Assembly (NCBI GenBank): GCA_963383645.1 | Contig: OY726571.1 | Coordinates: 77,792,860-77,856,859, forward strand | DNA length: 64,000 nt | Direction: 5' to 3' | Origin: Muscardinus avellanarius | Taxonomy: Eukaryota; Chordata; Mammalia; Rodentia; Gliridae | Shown: piece after piece, positions 21,846-33,023 of the stretch | Numbering within the stretch: the first letter of the stretch is position 1 | How the letters are laid out: the number at the start of each line of letters is the position of its first letter | Notes under the pieces: generated by a model | What the model was told of the DNA's origin: nothing | The model's input: the letters and a program-made list of their open reading frames with translations, nothing else | Database searches by the model: none | Program-made: the position numbers and the translations under genes

Positions 21846-22062
21846 GCCGGGCATGATGGCACACACTTGAAATCTCAGCATTTGGGAGGCTGAGATAGGA
21901 AGATTGCAGTTCATGGACAGTCTCAGCTACTTAGTGAGGCTCTTTGCAACTCAGTGTGACCCTGTTTCAAAATAAAGAAGAAAAAATAGGACTGAGGGTG
22001 TAGCTCAGAGGTAGAATGCCCCTGGGTTCCATCCCTAGTACTGCCCCCCCCCAAAAAAAAAA
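21846..22062 (+). mobile_element. B1-dID SINE, type I (third of three)
   Basis: GCCGGGCATGATGGCACACA to CCATCCCTAGTACTGC plus a C9/A10 tail. Same orientation as the two preceding SINEs. Confidence 0.93.
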
Positions 22063-22227
22063 CCTGATTAACTATATCAGTAATATACAGATGTGCTTTT
22101 GGGCTCTGTTGTTCATTTGATCTGGCTTTATGCTGATACCACACTGCATTGATAACTGTAGTTTTATTATAAGTCTTTAAATCAGGTTTATTCATTTCAT
22201 CATTTTTTGTTTTTAAAAATTATTTTC

Positions 22228-22416
22228 GCTGGTCGTGGTGGTGCACGCTTGTAATCTCCGCACTTGGGAGGCGGAGACAGGAGGATCGTGCTGGTTCGAA
22301 GCCAGCCTCGCTAGCTTAAGAGACCCTGTTTTCAAATAAAAAATATAAAATAGGTCTGGGAGTGTAACCTTGAGGTAGAAGGGTTTCCAGGAACCCCAGT
22401 ACCACCAAAAAAAAAA
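22228..22416 (+). mobile_element. B1-dID SINE, type II
   Basis: Target-site duplication AAAAATTATTTTC (22215-22227, 22417-22429). TTCCAGGAA is intact at 22385-22393. The hairpin has one arm mismatch (GCTAGCTT). Confidence 0.95.
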
Positions 22417-22612
22417 AAAAATTATTTTCAGTATTCTGAAGTCTCATGCATATTTACACAAATTTGGGGATTAGCTTGTTGATTTCTGCAGGAAAATATG
22501 CTGATATTTTTATAGTAGTAATATTAAATTTATAAAAGAATTTAAAGGGACTTGAATTTTTCCATTAATGAAAATATTGTATTTTTTTCCATTTAATTTT
22601 TCTCAGCAATGT

Positions 22613-22796
22613 TTGGGGAGTACTGGGGACTGAACCCAGGGCCATTCTACCTCTGAGCTCCAACCCCAACCCTTTTAATTTTCTATTTTTACACTGGGTC
22701 TCCCTGAGTTACTGAGGCTGGCCTTGAACTATTGAGCCTCCTGTCTTAGCCTCCTAAATGCTGAGATCACAGGCATGCCCTAACACACCTGGGTCC
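22613..22796 (-). mobile_element. B1-dID SINE, type I, old
   Basis: GTACTGGGGACTGAACCCAG to GGCATGCCCTAACACACCTG in reverse complement. Confidence 0.88.
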
Positions 22797-23684
22797 TTAG
22801 CAAATTTTTCTTTTCTTTTTAGTGTACAGCACTTTTATTTCTCCTTCTCAGATTTATTCCTAAGTATCTTTGTGGTACGTTCATGCTCTTTTTATCTCAC
22901 TTTTAGATTACTCATTATTAAAAAACTTAGGTTGATTTTTGCATGTTGAGCTCTTCCTCTGCTGCTTGCTACCCTGACTCATCCTCATAGGTTCATCAAG
23001 TTTCCTTAGGTTTTCTACACGGGAGATCCTATCACCTGCAAACACGGAGTTCACTTCTTTTCAACATAAACACCTCTCCTGTCTGTTCCCTGCCCTTCTG
23101 CACTGGACTGAACCTCCAGTGACAGGTTGAATTGAAGAGGTGAGGACAGAAAAGCTTGCCTGGTCATGGTCTCAGTAGCAAAGCAGCCAGCCTTTCACAA
23201 ATAAATTTATTAGCAGAAGGTTGTTCATGGATGTTTGATTTATCCTCTGAGTTTTCTGCATCTATTGAGATCATTGGGAGAGCTTTCTCTTTTTAATTCT
23301 TTATTTCTTTAGTGTGCTTTATTACATTAATTGGTATTTGTTATTTGCATGTCAGATCAATTGTATGTTAAAAATGCAGCCATGACATGCAGTCCTTTTT
23401 CTTTGTTTCTGGGCTCAGTTTGCTATATTTTGATAAGAATTTTTTTCTCTGTGTTCATGAGCGATACTAGTCTAAAGTTATTTCTAATCACTTTATATGG
23501 TAATGCTAGACTACTCGTAAATGCTTTTCTTTCTAGTTTATCTTAATCATTTTTGTAGAATTAATTTTATTCTTGTGAATTAATTTTATTCTTTCCTAAA
23601 TGTTTGATAGAATTCACCTATTGTGATAGAAGTCACCTATTGGGCTGTATTGTTTCTTATTTGTGTGTTTGTTTTATTTACTTA

Positions 23685-23898
23685 TTTTTTGTTTGGTACT
23701 GAGGATTGAACCCAAGGGCATTCTACCTCTGAGCTACACTTCTGGCCCTATTTTTTTTTTAATTCTTTATTTTGAAACAGGGTCTCATTAAGCTGCAGAG
23801 GGCCTCTATAAGTAGCTGCGGCTGTGCACGAACCACGATCCTTCTGTCTCAGCCTCCCAAATGCTGGGATTACAAGCATGCGCCACCATGTTCAGTTG
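23685..23898 (-). mobile_element. B1-dID SINE, type I
   Basis: GGTACTGAGGATTGAACCCA to AGCATGCGCCACCATGTTCAG in two recognisable halves around a T-rich linker. Confidence 0.92.
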
Positions 23899-25530
23899 AG
23901 ATCACATTTTATTTTCATCTTTGAGAATTTTTCTCAAAAGCTATAAAGACATAAATATAAAATGTTTTTTTAAATTTATGAACATATATTACTTCTGTGA
24001 TTACATAAAGTTAGTTTCAATGAATTTGTGGAAATTATAATTTAAAAAATTTTAGTGTTTTGAAAATTCATAGCATCTCAAAAACAGTCCAGAATTACCA
24101 TCTTTATTATTTGGATTAACGTTCTGCTTTATACCCCTTGTAATTTCTTGTTAGCTGCTTAAATTATATGATATTAAGTTAGAATTTCTCCCACTTCAAA
24201 CATTTTGATTTTCCCATTCAGAGGAGGATTATTTGGTAGGCAAATTGATAATATAGATGAGATTTTTATCTGCTTACCTAAGGGGCCAAATGATTTTCAA
24301 GAATGTTAGTAGCATCATTTGCATACATAAAACTAATGTATAGCTGAGCCTCACCTAACGTTAAAATGCAGTCTCTACTTTAAAACATTTAATAAGTCAT
24401 CAGCTTATATTCCCTTATATTTTGAAACCAGTTAAACCACTTCTGCTTTTAAACATTGATCAGTGTAAGTCACTAAGTCATAGATAGTAGCCTGTCTCTC
24501 CATTTTTATTTCACTTGTCAAATACACCCATGTATTGAAACTTCTCTTCCTGAATATTTATTATGAGTCTTTTAAAGATTTTTCTTTACCACTTGAACTT
24601 TAAGGCCACAGCAAGCAGGTGTTGCAAAATACTGGCCTCAACCATAATGGATCAAGAAGGACAGGGAAAAATCAGTAAGGGACTTTCCTTTGGGAATACC
24701 CATAATGTCTTGCCAAATTCCTTCCAATTCATAGATCAGGACAATAACTAATTGTCTCTGTTTCTGCAGTATGTCATAGGCAGTTTCTAAAATTTATTTT
24801 TAATTTCCTCGGGGAGAAGGATTTCTGTCATTATCTGCTATGATCTATTACTTTTATTTTTAGTTGTGGGTTTCTTTTGATCGGGAGTAGTTAAAAGGCA
24901 AGTGTAAAACTAGGTAATTAAAATGCATTTACATAATTTGTTCTACATGCTTTAGTTGGTCTAGAGAAATATTCTTTTTATCTACATCTTACCGAAGAAG
25001 CATATGATTTTTATGGTTTTTCCAAATGTGATTTTGAAAATTACCCTTGGAGAAAATGAATGTGTTTATATGACGGTAAAATTTAAAATTTATTTTAATG
25101 CACTTTTTCATTTTATTTGGATATTATCTCTTTTCTGTTTATTATCACAGAGAAAACTTCTAGTTCTTGGAATTTATCTTTCTAAGTAAAGCTCAGCCAA
25201 ATTAAGAGCTTGATGAGACAAAATAGAAATCAGGAATGAATTATTTTCTAGAATAAAATTGTCATGCCTCTTTCAGGGAGGCATGAAAGGAGTATGCAAA
25301 CCAAGTGTGGAAAGCTGTTGTTTTTATGAAACAGTTCATATTAAGAACTCAGTAATTTGGCTTTCCACATTGGTACATCTCTTATGCCCCAAATATCGGT
25401 ATCCATCTGTAAAGAACTATACATAAGTGATAGGAAAATTAATGTGGGCATTTATTGTAGAGTTTGAAATCTTTTTCTTTTTGTTCATATTCTCAGAAAA
25501 TATTGAAATTTTGAATGTTGTTGTTGTTGC
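23899..25530. other. Unannotated intron, repeat-poor
   Basis: 1.6 kb of AT-rich unique sequence without SINEs. Open frames at 24563-24751 and 25004-25189 have no splice sites or recognised similarity. Confidence 0.45.
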
Positions 25531-25711
25531 TGTCATACTATTATTATGATACTGTTAAAATTCAAGAGGATATTGCAGCATACTTCAGGGAAACAAACTG
25601 GCCACAGAAAAATGATCCCCAACATGCTAGTATGTGGGCCAATCGAGAACCAAGGCGACTCGCCACCCTGTCGCTGCGTGATAAAAATATTTTGGTAATC
25701 TTCTCATATAG
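25531..25711. other. Unrecognised segment, possible LTR-like remnant
   Basis: The GGCGACTCGCCACCCTGTCGC region carries several CpGs unlike its AT-rich surroundings. An old LTR is possible, but I cannot name a family. Confidence 0.2.
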
Positions 25712-25723
25712 AAGAGGTCAGCA

Positions 25724-25834
25724 GGGTGTATTCATTCGAGTCACCCCTCCGTGCCAGTCTGGTATGGAGCTGTACCTATCCTCTGTATTTCTATCTTTTA
25801 ATAAACTTCTTTAAATCTTTAAAAAAAAAAAAAA
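25724..25834 (+). mobile_element. Short processed retrocopy (3' end of a polyadenylated RNA)
   Basis: About 95 bp ending CTTTTAATAAACTTCTTTAAATCTTT followed by A16 is flanked by AAGAGGTCAGCA at 25712-25723 and 25835-25846. AATAAA lies about 20 bases before the A run. The TSD plus poly-A indicates L1-driven reverse transcription. The parent RNA is unknown; the 3' end resembles the R region of an LTR. Confidence 0.7.
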
Positions 25835-25846
25835 AAGAGGTCAGCA

Positions 25847-26365
25847 AGAATTCACTGAAGGATGGTCTCAACCATGAACGAGAGTTCAAGGTATGGGAAG
25901 CTGGAGGACATCTATAGGATTGCAGGGAGCAGAAATAATTGATACCTTCAGACAGAAAAGAGGTTGTGCTTCTTAGAACAAAAGCAGGGCGCTGTGATAA
26001 GGAAGGCTGAAGCATGAGAAAGATCGCTGAGAAATTTAGACTGTAGTACCCATTTTTTAAGTAAAAGATGCAAAGGTATGCTCAAGGAAATTCTCAGGAA
26101 AGTAAAACAAAAGCTAAGGTGTGGAAAGTAAGAGGGAAAAACAGAGAATCCACCCACCAGAGTCAACATTCAAGGGAGAGGCATCCCAAAGGGAGAAAAG
26201 TAATTAAAGAAAATAATATGAGAGTTTCCTACACTGAAAGACTATGAGTCTGCAGATCTTACCTTGCAGGGTGGTTTGCAGGCATATTATCATGAAATTA
26301 AAAAACAGAATGAAGTTAATAACCTAAAAGTCTATAAAATCAGAGCAGCGGGGCACCTATAACGA
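25847..26365. other. Unannotated intron
   Basis: Purine-rich unique sequence. No element or exon supported. Confidence 0.4.
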
Positions 26366-26450
26366 AGGGAGGGCTGGGGCCCGGCTCAGTGGTACACAGC
26401 TTGCCTGGCCTGGAGCAGGTCTTGGGTTCCATCCCCAGCACCTCACAATA
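26366..26450 (+). mobile_element. ID SINE (monomeric)
   Basis: GGGCTGGGGCCCGGCTCAGT, then TTGGGTTCCATCCCCAGCACC, with A/B-box-like spacing of a tRNA-derived ID element. The A-rich tail is AATAATAATACAAAC. Confidence 0.8.
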
Positions 26451-27511
26451 ATAATACAAACAGCAAGGAGAAGAAGGAAGAGGGGGAAGGAGCATTGCAG
26501 TGAGTCTGGATATGCCATCAACAACCATATATTTAAAAAATAAAAAGGAACAAATGCATAATTCGGATGGATCATCTTTTTCAACTTGGAGTGCTTTGCA
26601 CACTCGTACAATCAGTCGTCTGTGAGGCTTTAGCCGTGTCCAGACATACTAAGACTCAGTAGCAACAGTAGTATCCTGGCCCCGAAGCCATGCTCTAGCA
26701 GAATAATGGGGTCAATCAGGAATTTAAGAGTTAGGATCCAAGAAAAAGGGATTGAAAAAAGGAGACCAAAGAGCAACCCTCAGGGGCACCAGCCAGCGAG
26801 TTGTAAAAGCACCATTTACCTGGAGAGAGCGCCAGAGTGGAATTTCCAGAAAGGAAAAGAATGGACTGGTGAATTAGAATAAATTGGGTGTTCAGAAAAT
26901 AGTGTTGGTTTTTGATAGGTTTGATGGAACTTCTGGAAAACATTAGCATAGGAACATAAAATGTTGAACAAATTATTTTTTTTAAAAAAAAAAGGGGGGG
27001 GACAGTTACTCTAAGGAAAAATAAACATGCTAAAGAAAAACTTGATGGTGTGCCAGATGAACAATATTTTTGCAGCGATCCCACCAGAACCACTATTAAT
27101 TTAACTGGAGAGTAGGTACTGATTATACTGGGGAGAGTAGGGGTAGAGTAGTTTAAGAGCTAAATCTTCATTTACCAGCGTAGAGAACTCAGTCAATATT
27201 GTTGCCTTAAACAAAACCCAGTAAATCTGAAAATAGAATAATAAGCATCTATTTTAAAATACAAAATAAAAGAACAAAGGAACGTCTTAAAAAGCTTTTT
27301 TAAATGGGTGTCTCTGAGGATGACAGGGGCCAGTGGTTTTCATTACAAACTTGTAGTAGTTGGGGCTCTTAAAAGCTATTTGCAAGTTTCCCTTTCCTAA
27401 ATATAAAAATGTAATTAAAAAAAAACATACAATGGTATTGAAAATGTCAGGGAAATAGAATAATTATGGCCTGTCGTCAACTTTTTATATTTTGGTCTTG
27501 TTATTTTCTAG
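26451..27511. other. Unannotated intron before the first exon
   Basis: Unique sequence with an A10G8 junction at 26984-27001. The polypyrimidine tract and acceptor of the CDKAL1 exon are at its end. Confidence 0.5.
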
Positions 27512-27692
27512 AGTTCCTGGAATCACTATTGCTACAGATATTATCTGTGGTTTTCCTGGAGAAACAGATCAGGATTTTCAAGAAACCGTGAAACTTGTTG
27601 AAGAGTACAGATTCCCAAGCCTCTTCATTAACCAGTTCTACCCTCGACCAGGAACGCCTGCTGCAAAGATGGAGCAAGTCCCAGCCCACGTG
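27512..27692 (+). CDS. CDKAL1: CDKAL1 internal coding exon (radical-SAM domain, C-terminal half)
   Basis: CDKAL1 is a radical-SAM [4Fe-4S] methylthiotransferase that converts t6A to ms2t6A at position 37 of tRNA-Lys(UUU). It is a tail-anchored ER protein. The exon is 181 nt: the last base of a split codon plus 60 codons. It reads [18 protein letters not shown] early and [18 protein letters not shown] late. These match the MiaB/MtaB-family GFPGET and RPGTPA motifs of the radical-SAM barrel. The acceptor is a pyrimidine-rich tract ending TTTTCTAG, and the donor is GTG|gtaaga. The exon ends on a codon boundary and the next exon starts in phase 0, so the two join cleanly. Two residues appear to differ from the human protein as I recall it (EYR for EYK, PAHV for PAQV), both conservative. 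The catalytic CxxxCxxC cluster lies in upstream exons outside the window. The open frame runs on into the intron to 27797, but that part is not coding. Confidence 0.96.
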
Positions 27693-28012
27693 GTAAGATG
27701 TTTTCTCGTAAGGTACTGGTTTGTGCCAGCAGCTCGGAAGGCCCATCTGGGTTGTCTCCAAACGCCACTTGCTCGAGCTCTGACCCTTGCGTTATAAAAT
27801 AGGGCGAGAATTTTTTAAGTTGACGTGGATGGGGAGGAAGGGTCACGGAAGACTTAGATGGTCTAAGGGAATCAAACACAGCTAAATAGCACCTTTTTCT
27901 TATTTGGAAGAGATAAATAAGGAACATTTCACTACTTTCTAGGATTTGCCTGCAGGTAAATGTAAAATGGAGATTTCAAAATAAGTACCCTTTAAATATC
28001 TGTAAAAGAGAA

Positions 28013-28096
28013 GGGGCTGGGGTGTAGAAGTCAGTGGTAGAGCGCCTGCCTAGCATGCCCGTGACCTTGGGTTCAATCCTCATCGCTGCAATAAAA
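28013..28096 (+). mobile_element. ID SINE (monomeric)
   Basis: GGGGCTGGGGTGTAGAAGTC, AGTGGTAGAGCGCCTGCCTA, GGGTTCAATCCTCATCGC and an A-rich tail. Close to the ID consensus. Confidence 0.88.
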
Positions 28097-28155
28097 ACAA
28101 TTAAATAAAATAAAAATCGGTGTGTATATAAAGTTACATAGTTCCCTACTTGTTG

Positions 28156-28160
28156 TTTTG

Positions 28161-28221
<61 letters not shown>

Positions 28222-28413
28222 GCAGGGGATTTAACTCAGGGACACTCTGCCTCTGAGTTACAATCACAGCCCTTTTTATTTTTTGTTTAGAAACAGGGTC
28301 TACCTAGATAACTGTGAATCTCACTACATTGCTGAAGCTGTCCTTGAATTTGCAATTCTCCTGTCTCAGCCTCCCAAGTACTGATATTACAGGTGTGTGC
28401 CACCACGCCCTGC
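28156..28413 (-). mobile_element. B1-dID SINE with (TG)n tail
   Basis: Near-identical flanks TTCCCTACTTGTTG and TTCCTACTGTTGG (28142-28155, 28414-28426) look like a decayed TSD. (TG)n is at 28161-28218, then GGGGATTTAACTCAGGGACA to GTGCCACCACGCCCTGC. The microsatellite lies inside the TSDs, so it grew from the SINE tail. Confidence 0.9.
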
Positions 28414-28426
28414 TTCCTACTGTTGG

Positions 28427-28910
28427 GAAACCCTTGTCATAATTTGTTATTTATTGGATGCCCCAGGGTTTTTTCTCTTAAATAGTCTGCCCGCCTGTCT
28501 ATCTACCCCAGGTATGTGTGGTAGTCACAGGAGCCTCTGTTTATTTTCTTTCATTCATGCTCATAGATGTGTTAGAATATAACCCATGATTTATGTGAAG
28601 TCCTTTGAAATCCAATAAAGGCAAACGGTTTCCCAGAATGCCCTAGAAATTAATGCTATCAAAACAAATATTTAGTTTCTAGAATGTGGCAGGTATAAAG
28701 TAAGCCTTAAGAGGATGTGAAATTCTTTCAGTGGAACTTTCGTATTCTTTTTAATAACTAAATAAAACCATGAGCCAATAGGTACCTTTTTTCCGTAGAA
28801 GTTGATTGTCCTGGCTATTTTGTCACAGCCACAGAAAAGCTAACACACCGCATGGTGAGTGAGAAGCAGTGCTACTGCTCACGGACAACACAATGGCGCT
28901 GCTGCTGAGG
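28427..28910. other. Unannotated intron
   Basis: No repeat family or exon recognised. Confidence 0.4.
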
Positions 28911-28917
28911 GCTCAGG

Positions 28918-29103
28918 GATGATTTGGCGTATTATATGCCTGTAATCCCAATACTTGGGAGGCTGAGACAGAGGATTGCAGGTTTCGAGGCCAGCCTCAG
29001 CAAGTTAGTAACTCTCAGCATAAATATGTCTTAAAAGGGGCTGGGGATGTACCTCAGAGCTAGAATGCCCCTGGGTTTAATTCCTAGTACCACACATGCA
29101 CAA

Positions 29104-29151
<48 letters not shown>
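28918..29151 (+). mobile_element. B1-dID SINE with (CA)n tail
   Basis: TGCCTGTAATCCCAATACTT to TTTAATTCCTAGTACC, then ACACATGCACAAATACA and (CA)23 (29105-29151). The 5' end is decayed. Confidence 0.88.
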
Positions 29152-29153
<2 letters not shown>

Positions 29154-29469
29154 ACACATTTTGTGGCTGGAACTTTTATCTAATGTTGTAAATTCCTGTG
29201 AAATCTAGGGAAGACCCACAAAATTCTTGAGAAAATCCTTTCAGAAAACAAACAGAACACTGCCAGCATAGACGAGAAGGGACAGAGAGAGTGTAAAGAG
29301 GCTGACATCTTAGTGGCAGGATGAGACTGAGAAAACTATTCACCTACAAATGTGTGACACCTTTCATAAAGTAAAACAGAGGAGAGGGCAGGCCAAGAAA
29401 TTAGAAGGGAGTGCAGAATCAAGTAGACATGTATACCAAGTGCCGAGTCTATGAAAGGAGACGCAAGTA

Positions 29470-30440
29470 TTTTCAGTGTCCTAATAGTGCAGCTGTACAG
29501 TTGTCAGCGTTCTTGTTTTTATCCACCTGGGTGAATGTTGCTGCTGTGTCTTTGGCTAGCTGTAGAGCTGCTCAATCATAGGAACTGCAATTCATCTCCT
29601 TCACTCAAAGCTTCCAGTTTTCACAAGTTCATGAACGCATTTACTGTCCCAACAGCAGTGTATAAAAACACTACAAGCACCATTAATTGCCAGCACTTGG
29701 CATTGTTAAATTTTTAGTGTTGGCACATTATATTCTGATGAGAATGTAATGGGATCTAATTGTGGTTTTATATCTCCCTGTTAACCCGTGGTATTGAGGA
29801 CAACAGGATGTCTGTTGGCTATTTAAATATCCTTTCCCATGTGGTGCCTGTTCAGATCTTTGGCCCGTTCATCTGGTGGCTTATTGCTCAGATTTGTTCC
29901 TGACTTCTAAGAGTTACCTGTAAGTCGGGTACCTATCTGCCCCTCTAATACCTATCTGTAGTATCGACACAAATCTTTTGCAGGTCACGAGATTCGCAGT
30001 CGCTTCCCGTCCTGGTTGGCATTTGGTGCTTTCTGTGATTTGGATGTGAGCCACGGGGGTAGTGTGTGATGGGATTTTATTGTCGTTTGCTTTTTGTTTT
30101 TTAGTGCTAAAGATCACAGCCAGAGTCTTGCGCATTCTAATCACGTGTCCCTCCCTGAGCTCTACCCCCAGTTCATATGACATTGAGTGTCTTTTCAATT
30201 TTTTTTTTTTTTTTTTTTCTATCTGGGTATTTTCTCTGGTGAGGTGTCTCTGCGGGTCTTTCTCCTGTTTCTGGTCATGCTGTCCGTGTTCTTAGTGATA
30301 AATTTGAAGAAGTCTCTCAGCATTTGGATAACTGTCCTTTCTTAGCTAAGTGTTTGTGAAACTTTCTCCCAGTCTGTGGATTGTTTTCTCATTCTTTTAT
30401 TTAATTTTTAGCCCTTGTTGGAAAAGTTAACAATTTTCCA
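29470..30440 (-). mobile_element. Old L1 3' end fragments, antisense
   Basis: CAACAGCAGTGTATAAAAAC, CTAATTGTGGTTTTATATCTC, ATCTTTGGCCCGTTCATCTG (29480-29880) and TTTCTCCCAGTCTGTGGATT (30363-30383) keep the order of a reversed old L1 3' region. An ID element is inserted near 30100. Confidence 0.55.
30098..30172 (-). mobile_element. ID SINE, antisense, old
   Basis: GTGCTAAAGATCACAGCCAG, CTTGCGCATTCTAATCACG and GAGCTCTACCCCCAG match the reverse complement of ID with many changes. Confidence 0.6.
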
Positions 30441-30634
30441 CTCTACTTGAGTGTCAAACAATAACCTGAAGTTCAGGGTTGCGTGGGGCCTTCTGGGAAG
30501 CTGTTTTATCCAGTTGTTCTCAGTCCCACTGTTCTGTCCTCGAGGGCTGGGATTATTCGACTGTCCATCATCCTTCACCTCTTCATGCAGCTGTCTCTTT
30601 CTTAAACCTCTTTGTATTTGTTTTCCTTGGGCCA

Positions 30635-31000
30635 GTGTAGCAACGGACTACAAAGTAGGAAGCGTAAAACAACAGAAATTGATTCTCTCACACTTCCGGA
30701 GCTGGAGGTGCAAAGGCAGCCCCCTGGTCCCTCTGAACCTGCAGAGGAATCCTCGCCTCTTCCTGGCTAGTGCCTGGCATTTGCTGGCAAGCCTTGGTGT
30801 TCCTTGGCTTCAGCTTCGTGACTCCTGACTGCCTTCACTGTCACGAGGTGTCTCTGTGTGTCTGTCTTCACATGACTGTCTCCTACAAGGACACAAGGCC
30901 CTTTGGGATTAGCCTCCCCACCCACCATTTCTTAACTCCTTGTATCCAAAACAACCTTTTTTCTAAACAAGGACACCTTTGGAGGGGCTAGAATCAGGAC
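30635..31000 (-). mobile_element. MaLR-type LTR-like repeat, antisense
   Basis: TAAAACAACAGAAATTGATT, CTCACACTTCCGGAGCTGGA, GTGTGTCTGTCTTCACATGA and CTACAAGGACACAAGG are the landmarks of a common old mammalian LTR in antisense. Subfamily not assigned. Confidence 0.5.
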
Positions 31001-32414
31001 TTCAAAGTAACCTTCTGGAGGGAATATAGATCGATCCATGATACTCCTCTTCAGCTCTACAGTTGTGCGGTAGTAAAAATGGTGCATAAAGTTTAATCTT
31101 TAGAAAATTCTCAGAAGCTTAGGTTTAAAAAAATGAGCCATTAATGATGAGCTTTTGAGAGTCTGCCATCCAAGAGAAGATATATCACGGACAATTGAGT
31201 TTTCTTGCTTCTCCAGAGTCTACCAAATGTTTGTAATTGTTGACTCTTTTTGTCTCAAGTAGTTTATGAAACCACTTATACAGCTAGAATTCACTAAAAA
31301 TGCAACACTGATACAAAATAGGTAATAGTTGTTGACTATCTGGTTTATTTCTCACTTTCTTGTTCCCCTTTCCCTGAAAAAACATTCGGCAGCGGAAGTA
31401 GAATCTTACATTGTTGGAAGAAGAGCACGTTACCAGTCACATTCAGACAGTGGCTTCTCTTCTGCCTTTACAATGACACTTAGTGAAGTTATACTCTTTT
31501 CTTAAATATATTTTAGTTTTGCTAAAAAGAAACCCCCCAAATATGTTCTTTTCTCATAAATGACAGTAAGTTTTAATATAATCTCCCCTCTCTTCACTAC
31601 TACTTTAATGTAAATGCCAACATTAATATAAGTAAGCTTCATTGTTTAGTGTAGTAGAGCTCTGATAAACTAGATTATGTCTCTTCCTTCATCATGTAAA
31701 CTTATCAGATTGATAAAGTATTGGTTTATCATTTTTGCATTTGTAAAAAGGGGTAAATTCTTTGCCAGTATTCCGTTGCATTCTTTAAAAACAAAAAGAG
31801 TGTAACATTGTTAAGTTTCACAATGAAAATAAATTAAGCAATGTATTTTCATGAACAGAATCGTTGAAAATTTGGCTTTGTCTTTGCTTTTGCAAGAGTA
31901 TTTATATGAAATGTAATAGTGAAATCACCTAAGCCAAATGCGACCTTAGACTTTTAGATGAAAGGTCAAATTTACATGTTTATATTTTCTATTCTATTTT
32001 GTATTCTATTAAGTCTTCCTTCATTAATCTCTACTCATCTTAATTGCAATATTCTTTTTGAATTGTAGCTGAGCCGCTTAGTCTGCCTAAAAAAGGTCAC
32101 TTAAGTTTAAAAATATCTTTTGATCCTTAACTATCAATTCCAGACTTTCCTTTTTGGAAAATTTTGATGAAAAACAACAAAATTGTGATGAAAATTTTAA
32201 AGTATACAACTTAGAAAAATACCTTTAGGTGTCAAGAGAGGTGGTTCAGCTGTGACGTTAAATCCACCTACTTTGTTGCTTTACATCTTGGAATTAAAGT
32301 AGCATCTCTAAGTACATGTCAGTGTAAAAGAATCAGCATCCACTTACCTAAAGTCTCTAGAACTTTTACCCTTAAAACAGAAAGACACAGTGGAAACATC
32401 CTGCCTCCACCTTC
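31001..32414. other. Repeat-poor intron
   Basis: 1.4 kb without a recognisable repeat. AT-rich, with no exon signal. Conservation should be tested here. Confidence 0.45.
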
Positions 32415-32428
32415 AAAAGTGTGAGTGC

Positions 32429-32641
32429 AGCCCGGCGTGGTGGCGCACGTTTGTGATCCCAGCATTCGGGAGGCTGAGGCCAGAGGATCGTGGTTCGCGG
32501 ACAGCCTCAGCTACTTAGTGAGGCCCTCTGCAACTCAGCGAGACCTGGTTTCAAAATAAGTAATAAAAATAGGGTAAAGGGGTGTAGCTCGGAGGTCGAA
32601 TGCCCCTGGGCTCCATCCCCAGACCCGCAAAAAAAAAAAAA
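32429..32641 (+). mobile_element. B1-dID SINE, type III
   Basis: Target-site duplication AAAAGTGTGAGTGC (32415-32428, 32642-32655). Carries GGTTCGCGGACAGCCTCAGC, GGAGGTCGAATGCCCC and CCCCAGACCCGC. Confidence 0.95.
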
Positions 32642-32844
32642 AAAAGTGTGAGTGCTTTGAAACATTGAGAGACATCTTTGGGGTTGTCAGAGGTGTCTTT
32701 GCTGAAGCTGCCCATGGTAGACTTTCCTATAACTACATTTTTGCTGTATGTGTTGAAACCAAGGCAAGGTGGTGGCTACCTAGATGTGGGATAAAGAATA
32801 TAATGGCTCTCCTACATCTTGTTGCCTCTGAGTCCAGGACACAA

Positions 32845-32864
32845 TACACACACACACACACACA

Positions 32865-32902
<38 letters not shown>
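32845..32902. repeat. (CA)n microsatellite
   Basis: About 29 units with one TA interruption. No SINE next to it. Confidence 0.97.
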
Positions 32903-32906
<4 letters not shown>

Positions 32907-32977
32907 AAAAACATGGAGAAAGCTGTTACTTTCTCTAAATGTTTCCATTTTGAGTATGATCCATAATTAAGTTCAAC

Positions 32978-33023
32978 AACTCAATATTTTAAAGAAAATC
33001 AACTCAATATTTTAAAGAAAATA
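32978..33023 (+). repeat. 23-bp tandem duplication
   Basis: AACTCAATATTTTAAAGAAA followed by 3 bases, twice in direct succession, differing only at the last base. Confidence 0.9.

Larger units (their letters stand above)
20086..23640 (-). mobile_element. Old L1 (3' UTR and part of ORF2), antisense, multiply interrupted
   Basis: The left end has the typical reversed L1M 3' UTR order: GTTTATCCCTTCAACAGTTGA, ACGCAGCTATGAAAATGC and AGGAATTGCTGGGCCA. To the right it runs through the reversed ORF2 3' half: TAGCACCATTTATTGAAAAC near 21327, GATTAGCTTGTTGATTTCTG near 22470 and CATCTATTGAGATCATTGG near 23259. Seven SINEs cut it. It is too decayed to code. Confidence 0.75.
1..27511 (+). other. CDKAL1: CDKAL1 intron, 3' part (upstream of first visible exon)
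   Basis: All of this is intronic by position. It ends in a good acceptor (TTATTTTCTAG). I found no exon-like open frame with splice sites in it on either strand. The open frames present fall in repeats, microsatellites or unique AT-rich DNA. The 5' splice site is outside the window. Confidence 0.85.

Noticed and set aside
27692..27797. Extension of the first exon's open frame into the intron
   Set aside because: A strong GT donor lies at 27693, and the next exon continues the CDKAL1 protein in phase without this extension.
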